A stretch of DNA of 64,000 nt, taken from NCBI GenBank assembly GCA_964522975.1, contig CAZFXK010000001.1, positions 58,073 through 122,072 of the forward strand. The letters are read 5' to 3'. Positions 1 through 8,459 of the stretch are shown here, in pieces. The stretch is from Bacteroides_E sp964522975 (lineage in GTDB: Bacteria > Bacteroidota > Bacteroidia > Bacteroidales > Bacteroidaceae). Within the stretch, counting starts at the first letter, position 1, and every line of letters starts with the position of its first letter. The notes below the pieces were generated by a model. It did not search any database, was not told the origin of the DNA, and saw nothing but the letters and a program-made list of their open reading frames with translations. The translations under genes were made by a program, and so were the position numbers.

Positions 1-1
1 A

Positions 2-82
2 GAGCACAAAGGAACCATCAAAGTAGAAAGTGAGCTTAACGTTGGAACGAAATTTATTATAGCATTACCTTTATTAAAATAA
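2..82 (+). CDS. Sensor histidine kinase, C-terminal end only
   Basis: The first 81 bases read as the last 26 codons of a protein and a TAA stop. The tail contains GTIKVES, then GTKFIIALPL. This resembles the end of a HATPase_c domain, where the G3 box is followed by a final strand ending in xLP. The stop lies 9 bases before the response regulator gene, so the two are probably one operon. By synteny this would be the RprX-type kinase partner of RprY. The gene starts outside the window. The family call is good, the specific name is inference. Confidence 0.75.
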   Translation, partial: EHKGTIKVESELNVGTKFIIALPLLK

Positions 83-91
83 TTTATTGTT

Positions 92-799
92 ATGGACGAG
101 AATTTGAGAATTTTATTATGCGAAGATGATGAGAATCTTGGAATGCTCCTTAGAGAGTATTTACAAGCTAAAGGTTATTCTGCAGATCTTTACCCTGATG
201 GGGAAGAAGGTTATAAGGCCTTTGTGAAAAACCAGTACGATTTGTGTGTGCTTGATGTGATGATGCCTAAGAAAGATGGCTTTACATTAGCACAAGAAAT
301 TAGGGCAATTAATGCAGATATCCCAATTATCTTCCTAACAGCCAAGACCTTAAAAGAGGATATCTTGGAAGGATTTAAGATTGGTGCTGATGATTACATA
401 ACCAAACCTTTTAGTATGGAGGAGTTAACTCTACGTATTGAGGCTATATTACGCAGAGTCCGTGGAAAGAAAACCAAAGAACAAACCATTTATAAATTCG
501 GTAAGTTTACTTTTGATACACAAAAGCAAATTCTTTCCATTGGTGATAAAGAAACAAAATTGACTACCAAAGAGTCTGAATTGTTGAGTTTGTTGTGTGC
601 TTATGAAAATGAAATTTTGCAACGTGAGCATGCCTTAAAAACAATCTGGATAGATGATAATTATTTCAATGCAAGAAGTATGGATGTATATATCACCAAA
701 TTACGTAAGCATTTGAAAGATGATGATTCTGTAGAAATCATTAACATTCATGGTAAAGGATATAAGTTGATTACACCTAGCCGTACAGAAGAACAATAA
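92..799 (+). CDS. rprY: RprY-type OmpR-family response regulator
   Basis: A 235-residue DNA-binding response regulator. Residues 1-120 form the receiver: acidic pocket E11-D12-D13, phosphoacceptor D55 in LDVMMP, T83, and K105 in DDYITKPF. Residues about 135-230 form the winged-helix OmpR/PhoB output domain, with the helix region NARSMDVYITKLRKHL and the wing INIHGKGYKL. The sequence closely resembles what I remember of Bacteroides fragilis RprY. The start ATG lies 9 bases after the kinase stop, so the pair is co-transcribed. A strong terminator follows. Targets of the regulator are not visible here. Confidence 0.93.
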   Translation: MDENLRILLCEDDENLGMLLREYLQAKGYSADLYPDGEEGYKAFVKNQYDLCVLDVMMPKKDGFTLAQEIRAINADIPIIFLTAKTLKEDILEGFKIGADDYITKPFSMEELTLRIEAILRRVRGKKTKEQTIYKFGKFTFDTQKQILSIGDKETKLTTKESELLSLLCAYENEILQREHALKTIWIDDNYFNARSMDVYITKLRKHLKDDDSVEIINIHGKGYKLITPSRTEEQ

Positions 800-822
800 A
801 TATTAGGAATAAGGAACCGTAG

Positions 823-860
823 AATAAGGAGAACGAAATTTCGTACTCCTTATTTTGTTT
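823..860 (+). terminator. Rho-independent terminator of the kinase-rprY operon
   Basis: The arms AATAAGGAG (823-831) and CTCCTTATT (846-854) pair perfectly. An inner CGAAATTTCG can extend the hairpin, and TTTTGTTT follows. It lies 24 bases after the rprY stop. Confidence 0.88.
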
Positions 861-915
861 ATAGATCAAATTCCATACTATTTTGGGCTCATTTTGAGAA
901 TAATAGGAGAAAAAT

Positions 916-946
916 GTTGCGAATTGTTTGTTTTTTTTTAGCTTTG
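916..946 (+). promoter_or_regulatory. Promoter of the threonine operon
   Basis: TAGCTTTG at 939-946 matches the Bacteroidetes -7 consensus TAnnTTTG exactly. A partial -33 element (GTTG, 916-919) lies 19 bases upstream. Transcription should begin near 955, leaving about 235 bases of leader before thrA. Confidence 0.65.
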
Positions 947-991
947 CAAATACTTATCTACAGTATAAAGTAAAGTAGAAAAGGCACAAAT

Positions 992-1054
992 ATGGTAGCA
1001 CTTAAATTACATACCACAACTTCTTTTATGTTTACCACAACCCTTAGGGGTTAA
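992..1054 (+). CDS. thrL: Threonine-operon leader peptide
   Basis: A 20-codon ORF with ATG at 992 and TAA at 1052 encodes MVALKLHTTTSFMFTTTLRG. Six of 20 residues are threonine, in two runs of three (ACC-ACA-ACT and ACC-ACA-ACC). The ORF lies between the operon promoter and thrA, and hairpins with T-runs follow it. This is the standard layout of ribosome-mediated attenuation: stalling at Thr codons when Thr-tRNA is scarce alters downstream folding. The peptide differs from the enterobacterial ThrL, so this is recognition by logic, not homology. No ribosome-binding site is obvious, as is normal in this phylum. Confidence 0.72.
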   Translation: MVALKLHTTTSFMFTTTLRG

Positions 1055-1155
1055 GGATAAATTTTTGTGTTTCTACGTGATACACTTTTTCAAATCGTTT
1101 TTTTATTGTCTTTGTGCTTAGGCACCCTATATTAGCAAGCTTTTAAGCTTGTGCC
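1041..1155 (+). promoter_or_regulatory. Attenuator-like region upstream of thrA
   Basis: Several alternative hairpins follow the leader peptide. AACCC-TTAG-GGGTT (about 1040-1052) overlaps its stop. GTGTTTC (1067-1073) pairs with GATACAC (1079-1085, one mismatch), followed by TTTTT and a second T-run at 1098-1104. GTGC (1114-1117) can pair with GCAC (1122-1125), while GGCAC (1121-1125) can instead pair with GTGCC (1151-1155). CAAGCTT/AAGCTTG (1136-1151) forms a further stem. These overlaps suit mutually exclusive folds, but which one is the terminator was not computed. Confidence 0.5.
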
Positions 1156-1190
1156 ATTTAATTAAATCACATCTTTTTAAAATAAAATAA

Positions 1191-3629
1191 ATGAAAGTAA
1201 TCAAGTTTGGTGGAACATCCGTAGGTTCCACAAAAGGATTAAGAAAAGTAAAACATATAGTTGAATCTTCAGAAGAGCCTGTTATTGTTGTTGTTTCTGC
1301 TTTCTCGGGAGTAACCGATAAGTTAATTAGAACTTCTAAACTGGCATCAGTAGGAGACTTAGCCTATCAAGACATTTTTAGAGAAATTGTAACGCTTCAT
1401 GAAGAGGTTATTAATGAGCTTTTTGCAGATCGAAAAGAAAAAAAGGATTTAACAGATAAAGTCAATCGGCTATTAAATGAGTTGGATAACATATTTCAGG
1501 GAATCTCTTTGATAAAAGATTTATCGCCCAAAACATTAGATACGGTGCTAAGCTATGGAGAGAGAATTTCTTCGTGGGTAGTGGCTCAACTTATTCCCGG
1601 ATCTAAACATTTCGATTCGCGTGAATTTATTAAGACAGAAAAGAAGCATTCTAAAAATTTTATTGATAAGGATCTAACGAACCATTTAATAAAACAAACT
1701 TTTGATCAGTTGCCCGATACAGCGGTTGTACCCGGATTTATCTCATCCGATAAGCTGACCGGAGAAATAACCAATTTGGGTAGAGGCGGATCAGATTATA
1801 CAGCTGCTATGATTGCTGCTGCTTTGAATGCCAGATATCTTGAAATCTGGACAGATGTTGATGGATTTATGACAGCAGATCCACACGTCATTGATTCAGC
1901 ATATACCATTGATGAATTGAGCTATGTTGAAGCTACTGAGTTATGTAATTTTGGAGCTAAAGTAATTTATCCTCCTACCATCTATCCTGTATTTCATAAG
2001 AATATTCCCATTCGTGTTAGAAACACCTTTAATTTAGAATCTAAAGGGACAATTATTAAACAGGAAGTTTCGAAAACCAAAGCGCATAAAGCCATTAAAG
2101 GAATCTCCTCAATTAATGATACTTGCCTGATAACCGTACAAGGGCTTGGTATGGTGGGTGTTATTGGTGTTAATTATCGAATTTTTAAGGTGTTGGCAAA
2201 AAATGGAATCAGTGTTTTCTTGGTGTCTCAAGCATCATCGGAGAATAGCACCTCCATAGGAGTTCGAAATGAGGATGCCGATTTAGCCTGTGAGATTTTG
2301 GATAAAGAGTTTGCCAGAGAAATTGAAACGGGAGAGATGTATCCCATGAAAGCGGAACGCGATTTGGCCACTGTTGCCATTGTGGGAGAAAACATGAAAC
2401 ATACTCCCGGTATAGCCGGTAAGTTGTTTGGTATCTTAGGAAAGAATGGAATTAATGTAATCGCTTGTGCACAAGGTGCTTCAGAAACAAATATCTCTTT
2501 TGTGGTAACTTTAGAGTCTTTAAGGAAGTCTTTGAATGTGATTCACGATTCTTTTTTCTTATCCGAATATCAAGTTCTAAATCTCTTTATTTGTGGTATT
2601 GGTACGGTTGGAGGAAGCTTGATTGAGCAAATTCAAAGCCAACAAGAAAAATTGAAGCGAGAGAATGGATTGAAACTGAATGTGGTAGGAATAGCCAATG
2701 GATCTTATTTATTATTGAATCGTGAAGGTATTCCATTAAATAATTATAAAGAGTTACTGGTAAAGAAAGGTAAGAAAAGTAGTACCCAAGCCTTAGAGTC
2801 CGGTATTATAGAGATGAATATTTTTAATTCAGTCTTTGTGGATTGTACAGCAAGTGAGGAAATTTCCTCCATATATAAACGATTATTAGATCATAATGTG
2901 TCGGTTGTGGCAGCCAATAAGATTGCAGCTTCTTCTTCATATGAGAATTATAAAGAATTGAAACAAACAGCCCGTATGAGGGGAGTGAAGTTCTTATTCG
3001 AAGCAAATGTTGGCGCGGGCTTACCGATTATTAATACCATTAACGATTTAATTAATAGTGGAGATAAGATTACCAAAATAGAGGCTGTCTTATCGGGGAC
3101 ACTGAATTTCATATTTAATGAGTTAAGTGAAGATGTTCTCTTTAGTGAAACGATTAGGCGAGCTCAAGAGCAGGGTTATTCTGAACCTGACCCACGAATC
3201 GATTTGAGTGGTATTGATGTAATTCGAAAATTGGTTATTTTGGTTCGTGAAGCGGGGTATCGGGTTGAACAGAATGATGTGCGGAAAAATCTATTTGTGC
3301 CGGAATCATATTTTGAAGGGACTTTAGATGATTTCTGGAAACGCATACCCGAATTAGATGAATCTTTTGAGGCTCGTAGGCAAGAGTTGGAAAAAGAGAA
3401 TAAAAAATGGCGGTTTGTTGCTAAATTTGAAAATAATCAAGCTTCTGTGGGCTTAGAAGAGGTCGATGCCAAACACCCTTTCTATGCACTGGAAGGAAGT
3501 AATAATGTCTTGCTTTTAACTACCGATCGCTATAATGAGTATCCGTTGATGATACAAGGATATGGTGCCGGTGCAGGAGTTACGGCAGCTGGTGTATTTG
3601 CCGATATAATGAGCATAGCAAACGTATAA
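1191..3629 (+). CDS. thrA: Bifunctional aspartokinase / homoserine dehydrogenase
   Basis: An 812-residue fusion enzyme, full length for ThrA. It phosphorylates aspartate (first step of the aspartate pathway) and reduces aspartate semialdehyde to homoserine. Residues 1-285 are the amino-acid kinase domain, with KFGGTSV at 5-11 and GRGGSDYTA near 198. Residues about 310-460 are tandem ACT regulatory domains, expected to sense threonine. Residues from about 465 are homoserine dehydrogenase, with the dinucleotide loop GIGTVGG starting at G469 and AANK and SGTLNFI further on. It is the first structural gene of the threonine operon, behind the Thr-rich leader. apgM follows 10 bases after its stop. 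Confidence 0.97.
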   Translation: MKVIKFGGTSVGSTKGLRKVKHIVESSEEPVIVVVSAFSGVTDKLIRTSKLASVGDLAYQDIFREIVTLHEEVINELFADRKEKKDLTDKVNRLLNELDNIFQGISLIKDLSPKTLDTVLSYGERISSWVVAQLIPGSKHFDSREFIKTEKKHSKNFIDKDLTNHLIKQTFDQLPDTAVVPGFISSDKLTGEITNLGRGGSDYTAAMIAAALNARYLEIWTDVDGFMTADPHVIDSAYTIDELSYVEATELCNFGAKVIYPPTIYPVFHKNIPIRVRNTFNLESKGTIIKQEVSKTKAHKAIKGISSINDTCLITVQGLGMVGVIGVNYRIFKVLAKNGISVFLVSQASSENSTSIGVRNEDADLACEILDKEFAREIETGEMYPMKAERDLATVAIVGENMKHTPGIAGKLFGILGKNGINVIACAQGASETNISFVVTLESLRKSLNVIHDSFFLSEYQVLNLFICGIGTVGGSLIEQIQSQQEKLKRENGLKLNVVGIANGSYLLLNREGIPLNNYKELLVKKGKKSSTQALESGIIEMNIFNSVFVDCTASEEISSIYKRLLDHNVSVVAANKIAASSSYENYKELKQTARMRGVKFLFEANVGAGLPIINTINDLINSGDKITKIEAVLSGTLNFIFNELSEDVLFSETIRRAQEQGYSEPDPRIDLSGIDVIRKLVILVREAGYRVEQNDVRKNLFVPESYFEGTLDDFWKRIPELDESFEARRQELEKENKKWRFVAKFENNQASVGLEEVDAKHPFYALEGSNNVLLLTTDRYNEYPLMIQGYGAGAGVTAAGVFADIMSIANV

Positions 3630-3639
3630 AATAGTAGGA

Positions 3640-4854
3640 ATGAAACATATCATAATTTTAGGAGATGGTATGGCCGATTGGCCAGTAAAATCATTAAATA
3701 ATAAAACATTATTACAAGCTGCTAATATTCCTTATATGGATCAGTTAGCAAGAAGGGGTAGAACCGGTCTTTTGCAAACTGTTCCCGAAGGTTTTCACCC
3801 GGGAAGTGAAGTGGCAAATCTTTCTGTTCTAGGTTATGACTTAAGCAAAGTTTATGAGGGTAGAGGAGTGTTGGAGGCTGCTAGTATGGGGGTTGACATT
3901 GCTTTAGATGAATTGGGGATGCGTTGTAATTTGATTTGTATTGAAGATGGGAAAATAAAAAACCACTCAGCGGGCCATATTTCCAATGGAGAAGCTGAAG
4001 AACTGATCCGGTTTTTAGATGATGAGTTGGGCGATGAGCGGGTTTCCTTTTATGCCGGCGTATCCTATCGGCATTTGTTGAAAATAAAGAAGGGTAAAAA
4101 AGATTTAATTTGTACTCCGCCTCATGATGTTCCGGGAAAAGATTTTGAACCTCTTTTGGTGAAAGCTGCTACTGTTGAAGCTCAAGAAACTGCTGATCTT
4201 ATCAATCAATTGATTTTGAAATCCCAAGAGATATTGGCAAATCATCCAATAAATCAGAAAAGAGTAAAAGAGGGAAAAGATCCTGCTAATAGTATTTGGC
4301 CTTGGTCTCCCGGTTACAGACCTCGTATGAATAAGTTAAGTGAAACATATCCTACTATTAATAGTGGTAGCGTGATTTCTGCTGTAGACTTAATTAAAGG
4401 CATCGGCGTCTATGCCGGTTTAGACCCCATTGAGGTGGAAGGCGCCACCGGTTTATATGATACCAACTATGAGAATAAAGTTGCAGCTTCATTAGAGGCT
4501 TTAAAAACACAAGACTTTGTTTATCTGCATATAGAAGCTAGTGATGAAGCCGGACACGAAGGAAACGTCGATTTGAAGTTGAGAACCATAGAGGATTTGG
4601 ATTCTCGTGCAGTGAAGCCTATTTATGAGGCGGTTCGGGAGATGGATGAACCTGTAGCTATTGCTGTACTTCCTGATCATCCAACCCCCTGTGAGATTAG
4701 AACACATACTTCAGAACCTGTTCCTTTTTTAATCTGGTATCCGGGAATAGAAGCTGATTCGGTTACGGAATATAACGAAAAATCGGTTAGAAAGGGAGGA
4801 TATGGTGTTTTGAAAGGGGATGAGTTTATGAAAGAATTTATGAAAATAGAATAA
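3640..4854 (+). CDS. apgM: Cofactor-independent phosphoglycerate mutase-like protein (ApgM family), candidate homoserine kinase
   Basis: A 404-residue member of the archaeal-type cofactor-independent phosphoglycerate mutase branch of the alkaline-phosphatase superfamily. Visible signatures are GDGMADWP at 8-15 with metal ligand D9, S56 in FHPGSEVANLS as the likely nucleophile, and the C-terminal LPDHPTP and RTHTSEPVPF ligand motifs. It lies between thrA and thrC, with only 1 base before thrC. No GHMP-type homoserine kinase (thrB) is in the operon. I recall that thr-linked members of this family have been proposed to supply homoserine kinase activity in Bacteroides and Desulfovibrio. That role is inference here, and true mutase activity is the alternative. 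Confidence 0.9.
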   Translation: MKHIIILGDGMADWPVKSLNNKTLLQAANIPYMDQLARRGRTGLLQTVPEGFHPGSEVANLSVLGYDLSKVYEGRGVLEAASMGVDIALDELGMRCNLICIEDGKIKNHSAGHISNGEAEELIRFLDDELGDERVSFYAGVSYRHLLKIKKGKKDLICTPPHDVPGKDFEPLLVKAATVEAQETADLINQLILKSQEILANHPINQKRVKEGKDPANSIWPWSPGYRPRMNKLSETYPTINSGSVISAVDLIKGIGVYAGLDPIEVEGATGLYDTNYENKVAASLEALKTQDFVYLHIEASDEAGHEGNVDLKLRTIEDLDSRAVKPIYEAVREMDEPVAIAVLPDHPTPCEIRTHTSEPVPFLIWYPGIEADSVTEYNEKSVRKGGYGVLKGDEFMKEFMKIE

Positions 4855-4855
4855 A

Positions 4856-6169
4856 ATGAAATATTACAGTACAAATAAAAAAACTCCTGCAGTTTCTCTA
4901 GAGCAAGCTGTAATTCAAGGCTTGGCTAGTGATAAAGGACTTTTCATGCCGGAAGAGATTCCCTCTTTACCTGCTGAGTTTTTTGAAAAGATCGACCAGC
5001 TCTCTTTTCAAGAAATGGCTTATGTCGTGGCCAGCGCATTTTTTGGACAGGATGTGCCTGCAAAGGATCTAAAAAAGATTGTTTATGAAACGTTGACTTT
5101 TGAGGTTCCCTTGGTTCGAATTACACCACAAATTAGTGCTTTAGAGTTATTTCATGGACCTACTTTAGCTTTTAAAGATGTAGGTGCTCGCTTTATGGCT
5201 CGCCTGTTGGGCTATTTTACGCAAAAAAGAGAGGCTGCTGATGAGCAAGACATTCACGTATTGGTTGCTACTTCCGGTGATACGGGAAGTGCGGTAGCCA
5301 ATGGATTTCTTGGTGTTCAAGGGGTTAAAGTTCATGTACTTTACCCCAAAGGAAAGGTCAGTGAAATCCAAGAGAAACAATTTACTACATTAGGTCGTAA
5401 TATCACTGCTCTAGAGGTTGAGGGGACGTTTGATGATTGTCAAGCTTTGGTTAAAAATGCATTTATGGATCAAGAATTAAATGAACATTTATTTCTGACT
5501 TCTGCTAATTCCATTAATGTTGCCCGTTTTTTGCCTCAATCATTCTATTATTTTTATGCTTACGCCCAATTAAAGAAAGAGGGTAAATCGGACTCTGTGG
5601 TTATGTGTGTGCCAAGTGGTAATTTTGGAAATATAACGGCCGGTTTATTTGCAAAACAGATGGGTTTGCCCATTAAGCGTTTCATTGCTGCTAATAATAA
5701 GAATGATGTATTTTATCAATACTTACAAACCGGTAACTATGAACCTCGTCCATCTATTGCTACAATTGCCAATGCCATGGATGTAGGAGATCCAAGTAAT
5801 TTTGCTCGCATATTAGATTTGTTTGGCAATAGTCATAAAGCCATAAGTAATCAAATTAGTGGAACTTATTACTTGGATGATCAGATTAAAAAAACGATTC
5901 AAAAGGTCTGGAGTGAGTGTGGTTATTTGCTCGACCCTCATGGTGCTTGTGGTTATCAAGCATTAGTTGATTTGCTGCAAGAAGGAGAACAGGGCGTTTT
6001 CTTAGAAACGGCACATCCGGCTAAGTTCTTGGATACTGTAGAGTCCATCATTGATGAATCTGTTGAGATACCCAATAAGTTGCAAACTTTTATGAAAGGA
6101 GAAAAACAAAGTTTGTCTATAGGTAAAGATTTTAATTCGTTTAAATCGTATCTATTAACCCTTGAATGA
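4856..6169 (+). CDS. thrC: Threonine synthase
   Basis: A 437-residue PLP enzyme converting O-phosphohomoserine to threonine, the last pathway step. The PLP-binding lysine is K107 in FHGPTLAFKDVGARF. The phosphate-binding region includes TSGDTGSAV, and PSGNFGNITAG matches the conserved fold-type II loop. The N-terminus (YYSTNKKTPAVSLEQAVIQGL) is typical of the longer bacterial ThrC form. The ATG is one base after the apgM stop, so translation is likely coupled. No terminator is seen before mscS, so mscS may receive readthrough. Confidence 0.97.
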   Translation: MKYYSTNKKTPAVSLEQAVIQGLASDKGLFMPEEIPSLPAEFFEKIDQLSFQEMAYVVASAFFGQDVPAKDLKKIVYETLTFEVPLVRITPQISALELFHGPTLAFKDVGARFMARLLGYFTQKREAADEQDIHVLVATSGDTGSAVANGFLGVQGVKVHVLYPKGKVSEIQEKQFTTLGRNITALEVEGTFDDCQALVKNAFMDQELNEHLFLTSANSINVARFLPQSFYYFYAYAQLKKEGKSDSVVMCVPSGNFGNITAGLFAKQMGLPIKRFIAANNKNDVFYQYLQTGNYEPRPSIATIANAMDVGDPSNFARILDLFGNSHKAISNQISGTYYLDDQIKKTIQKVWSECGYLLDPHGACGYQALVDLLQEGEQGVFLETAHPAKFLDTVESIIDESVEIPNKLQTFMKGEKQSLSIGKDFNSFKSYLLTLE

Positions 6170-6211
6170 AAAATTAATAAGAATAAGCTTTAATAAAAAA
6201 TTGTTATCATA

Positions 6212-7087
6212 ATGAATTTATATACTATCCTGTTATTGACATCATCTGTTGTAGAACAAGTAGAGGCTACTGTTGAAGGACAACCTCAAATGTTGAAGCG
6301 GTTAATAGAAGTCTCTATTGAATTTGGAGAAAGACTCTTAATCGCTGCTGTGGTGTTTGCTTTAGGACGCTTTTTGATTTCTGTTATTAATAAATTAGTA
6401 CGTAAGTTTTTAGATCGTAGAAAGCTGGAAGTTGAAGTTAAAAGTTTTCTCAAGAGTCTAATTAATATCATTCTAATTGCTCTTTTAATTGTTTCTATTG
6501 TAGGAGTGCTAGGCTTGCCTACTTCTTCGTTTGCTGCTTTAATTGCTTCTGCAGGAGTTGCCATTGGTATGGCACTTTCGGGTAATTTGCAAAATTTTGC
6601 CGGAGGAATAATTATTCTTGTCTTTAAGCCTTTCAACATAGATGATTTTGTAGAGTGTCAAGGTGTTTCCGGTACGGTAGAAGAAATTCAAATTTTTCAC
6701 ACCATCGTACGTTCTGCTGATAATAAAGTAATCTATATTCCTAATGGGGCGTTGAGTAGCGGAGTGATAACAAATCTGAATCGTAAACTTACTCGTCGTC
6801 TTGAGTGGGTAGTAGCTGTGGCTTATGATACAGATTATGCAGTTGCAAAAGAAATCCTTCAAGATCTTTTAGATGCTGATGAACGCATAATGAAAGAACC
6901 TGCTTCAGAGATTGTTTTACACGAGCTGGATTCGAGTAGTGTGAATATACGAGTACGCGCGTGGGTTAAAAGGACCGACTATTGGCCTGTTTATTTTTCT
7001 ATAAATCAAGCTGTCTATAACACTTTTAATGAGAGAGGAATAGAATTCCCGTTTCCTCAACTTACTGTACATCAGACAGAAAAATAG
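6212..7087 (+). CDS. mscS: Small-conductance mechanosensitive channel, MscS family
   Basis: A 291-residue inner-membrane channel that opens under membrane tension to release solutes on hypo-osmotic shock. Hydrophobic segments lie near 34-56 and 78-97. The pore helix region (about 103-130) has the Gly/Ala-rich LIASAGVAIGMALSGNLQNF pattern that lines MscS pores. Then come the beta domain (PFNIDDFVE) and the C-terminal cage domain with IPNGALSSG. The length matches E. coli MscS (286). It lies 42 bases after thrC with no clear promoter of its own and ends at the long palindrome. Confidence 0.93.
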   Translation: MNLYTILLLTSSVVEQVEATVEGQPQMLKRLIEVSIEFGERLLIAAVVFALGRFLISVINKLVRKFLDRRKLEVEVKSFLKSLINIILIALLIVSIVGVLGLPTSSFAALIASAGVAIGMALSGNLQNFAGGIIILVFKPFNIDDFVECQGVSGTVEEIQIFHTIVRSADNKVIYIPNGALSSGVITNLNRKLTRRLEWVVAVAYDTDYAVAKEILQDLLDADERIMKEPASEIVLHELDSSSVNIRVRAWVKRTDYWPVYFSINQAVYNTFNERGIEFPFPQLTVHQTEK

Positions 7088-7108
7088 TATTCAATATTTG
7101 GTGTTAAG

Positions 7109-7160
7109 TATGATAAAAAACGAAGTTCACATTATAATGTGAACTTCGTTTTTTATCATA
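7109..7160. terminator. Perfect 52-bp palindrome, bidirectional terminator
   Basis: Positions 7109-7134 and 7135-7160 are exact reverse complements with no mismatch and no loop base. The core is CGAAGTTCAC/GTGAACTTCG. It is flanked by A6 on the left and T6 on the right, so each strand has a hairpin followed by a T-run. It separates convergent mscS (+) and gph (-). Confidence 0.93.
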
Positions 7161-7184
7161 TAGGTGCTATCTTTATTTCTGTTT

Positions 7185-7844
7185 TTATTCTGATGTTACA
7201 AGGTTGAGTATTTCTTTGGGGCTGTTTACAATATATTTTGGATGTTTTGATTTGAGTTCTTCTATGGAACGAAACCCCCAAGACACTCCGCAAGCATCTA
7301 TCTGTCCTCTATTTGCTGTTTCCATATCAATATTGGAATCTCCTACCATTAATGTTTTATGAGTAGGTATATTGGTGTTCTCCATGATTTCAAGTAAAAT
7401 GGTGGGATCGGGTTTAGTGGGTACTTCTTTTCTTTGTCCTAATATTTGTTCAAATTCTATGTTAGGAAAAAAATAATGTACTAGTTTTTCTGTCGCTTGT
7501 TGATATTTATTCGATGCAACAGCTAAGAGTATATCCTTTTTCTGTAATTCCTCTAAAAGCTCGGGTATTCCTTCATATGGGTGAGTATAGACAGCATTGT
7601 ATTGATCATAATGGACAAGAAAAATTTCTCTCATTCTGATTATATTCTCTTCGGTCTTCTTCCCGTCGGGTAAAGCACGTTCAAATAGTTTGTTGATTCC
7701 GTTTCCTATCATTAAATTGTATTTCTCTATCGGATGAGTAGGAAAATTCAACTGTTCCAGAGCGTAATTTGTACTTATAGCTAAATCCTTGATACTATTT
7801 ATTAAAGTTCCATCGAGATCGAATATTACTAATTTTTTCAGCAT
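7185..7844 (-). CDS. gph: HAD-family phosphatase, phosphoglycolate phosphatase-like
   Basis: A 219-residue haloacid dehalogenase-superfamily hydrolase. Motif I is FDLDGTLI with nucleophile D9 and acid/base D11. A helical cap (about 15-80) follows, motif II is AVASNKY, and motifs III/IV are KPDP and MVGDSNIDMETA. These fit the Gph/PGPase group, which clears 2-phosphoglycolate from DNA repair, but HAD substrate specificity cannot be read reliably from sequence. The gene lies downstream of tsaE on the same strand with a 197-base gap and ends before the palindrome. Confidence 0.82.
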   Translation of the reverse strand: MLKKLVIFDLDGTLINSIKDLAISTNYALEQLNFPTHPIEKYNLMIGNGINKLFERALPDGKKTEENIIRMREIFLVHYDQYNAVYTHPYEGIPELLEELQKKDILLAVASNKYQQATEKLVHYFFPNIEFEQILGQRKEVPTKPDPTILLEIMENTNIPTHKTLMVGDSNIDMETANRGQIDACGVSWGFRSIEELKSKHPKYIVNSPKEILNLVTSE

Positions 7845-8041
7845 AACATTTATATTTTCAGAACCTGAAGATAGTGATTGTTTTTAATTAAAAGAAGGGC
7901 AAGAGCCTTTTAGCCATCGAACTTATGGCTTTAGTTTCTATTAATGAAGTTTGTTCTAAAACTAAACGGTTTTTATCACTCTGTTTAAGCTCAATGCAAA
8001 TGCCTTAATTTGGAAAAAGCATATATGCCCATTACGATAAT

Positions 8042-8458
8042 CTACCAGGTTATGATTCGTTTTCCGTCGGCTTGTTCTTCGATCGTAATTTTAAGCGTGT
8101 TTTCAGGAAGTAACTCTTCAACTAGTTCGGGCCATTCAATGAAACAGATTGCATTACTGTAGAAATATTCTTCATATCCCATGTCGTAAGCTTCTTCCAG
8201 TTTTTTAATCCGATAGAAATCAAAATGATAGATAGGATAATCCAGTTGATTAGAGCTATATTCATTGATGATAGAGAAGGTAGGAGAGGTTATGGTATCA
8301 GTAACGCCTAAGGCTTGACAGACGGACTTTATAAAAGTGGTTTTACCTGCTCCCATAGCTCCATAAAATGCAAACATTCTATATTCAGGAAGAACATTTT
8401 GTATGAATTCTTTTGCACATTCTTCCATTTGGTTAATCGAATCAATTACGAGTTTCAT
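8042..8458 (-). CDS. tsaE: tRNA t6A biosynthesis ATPase TsaE
   Basis: A 138-residue P-loop protein of the TsaE (YjeE) family, which assists the TsaBD complex in making N6-threonylcarbamoyladenosine at position 37 of ANN-decoding tRNAs. The Walker A motif is GAMGAGKTT. SPTFSIINEY is the conserved switch region, YHFDFYRI follows, and FIEWPE is the Walker B-like motif. The length is normal. It starts 1 base after the permease stop, so it is the last gene of that transcription unit. The t6A precursor synthase (Sua5/YrdC) is at 47785-48348 in this same window. Confidence 0.94.
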   Translation of the reverse strand: MKLVIDSINQMEECAKEFIQNVLPEYRMFAFYGAMGAGKTTFIKSVCQALGVTDTITSPTFSIINEYSSNQLDYPIYHFDFYRIKKLEEAYDMGYEEYFYSNAICFIEWPELVEELLPENTLKITIEEQADGKRIITW

Positions 8459-8459
8459 T

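Noticed and set aside
6286..6639. Minus-strand frame of 117 codons opposite mscS
   Set aside because: Antisense of a well-conserved channel gene with no upstream signals.
8005..8035. Possible terminator of tsaE (GGGCATATATGC with a T-run on the minus strand)
   Set aside because: The palindrome leaves no room for a stable loop and the stem is only a few pairs. Too weak to list as a feature.
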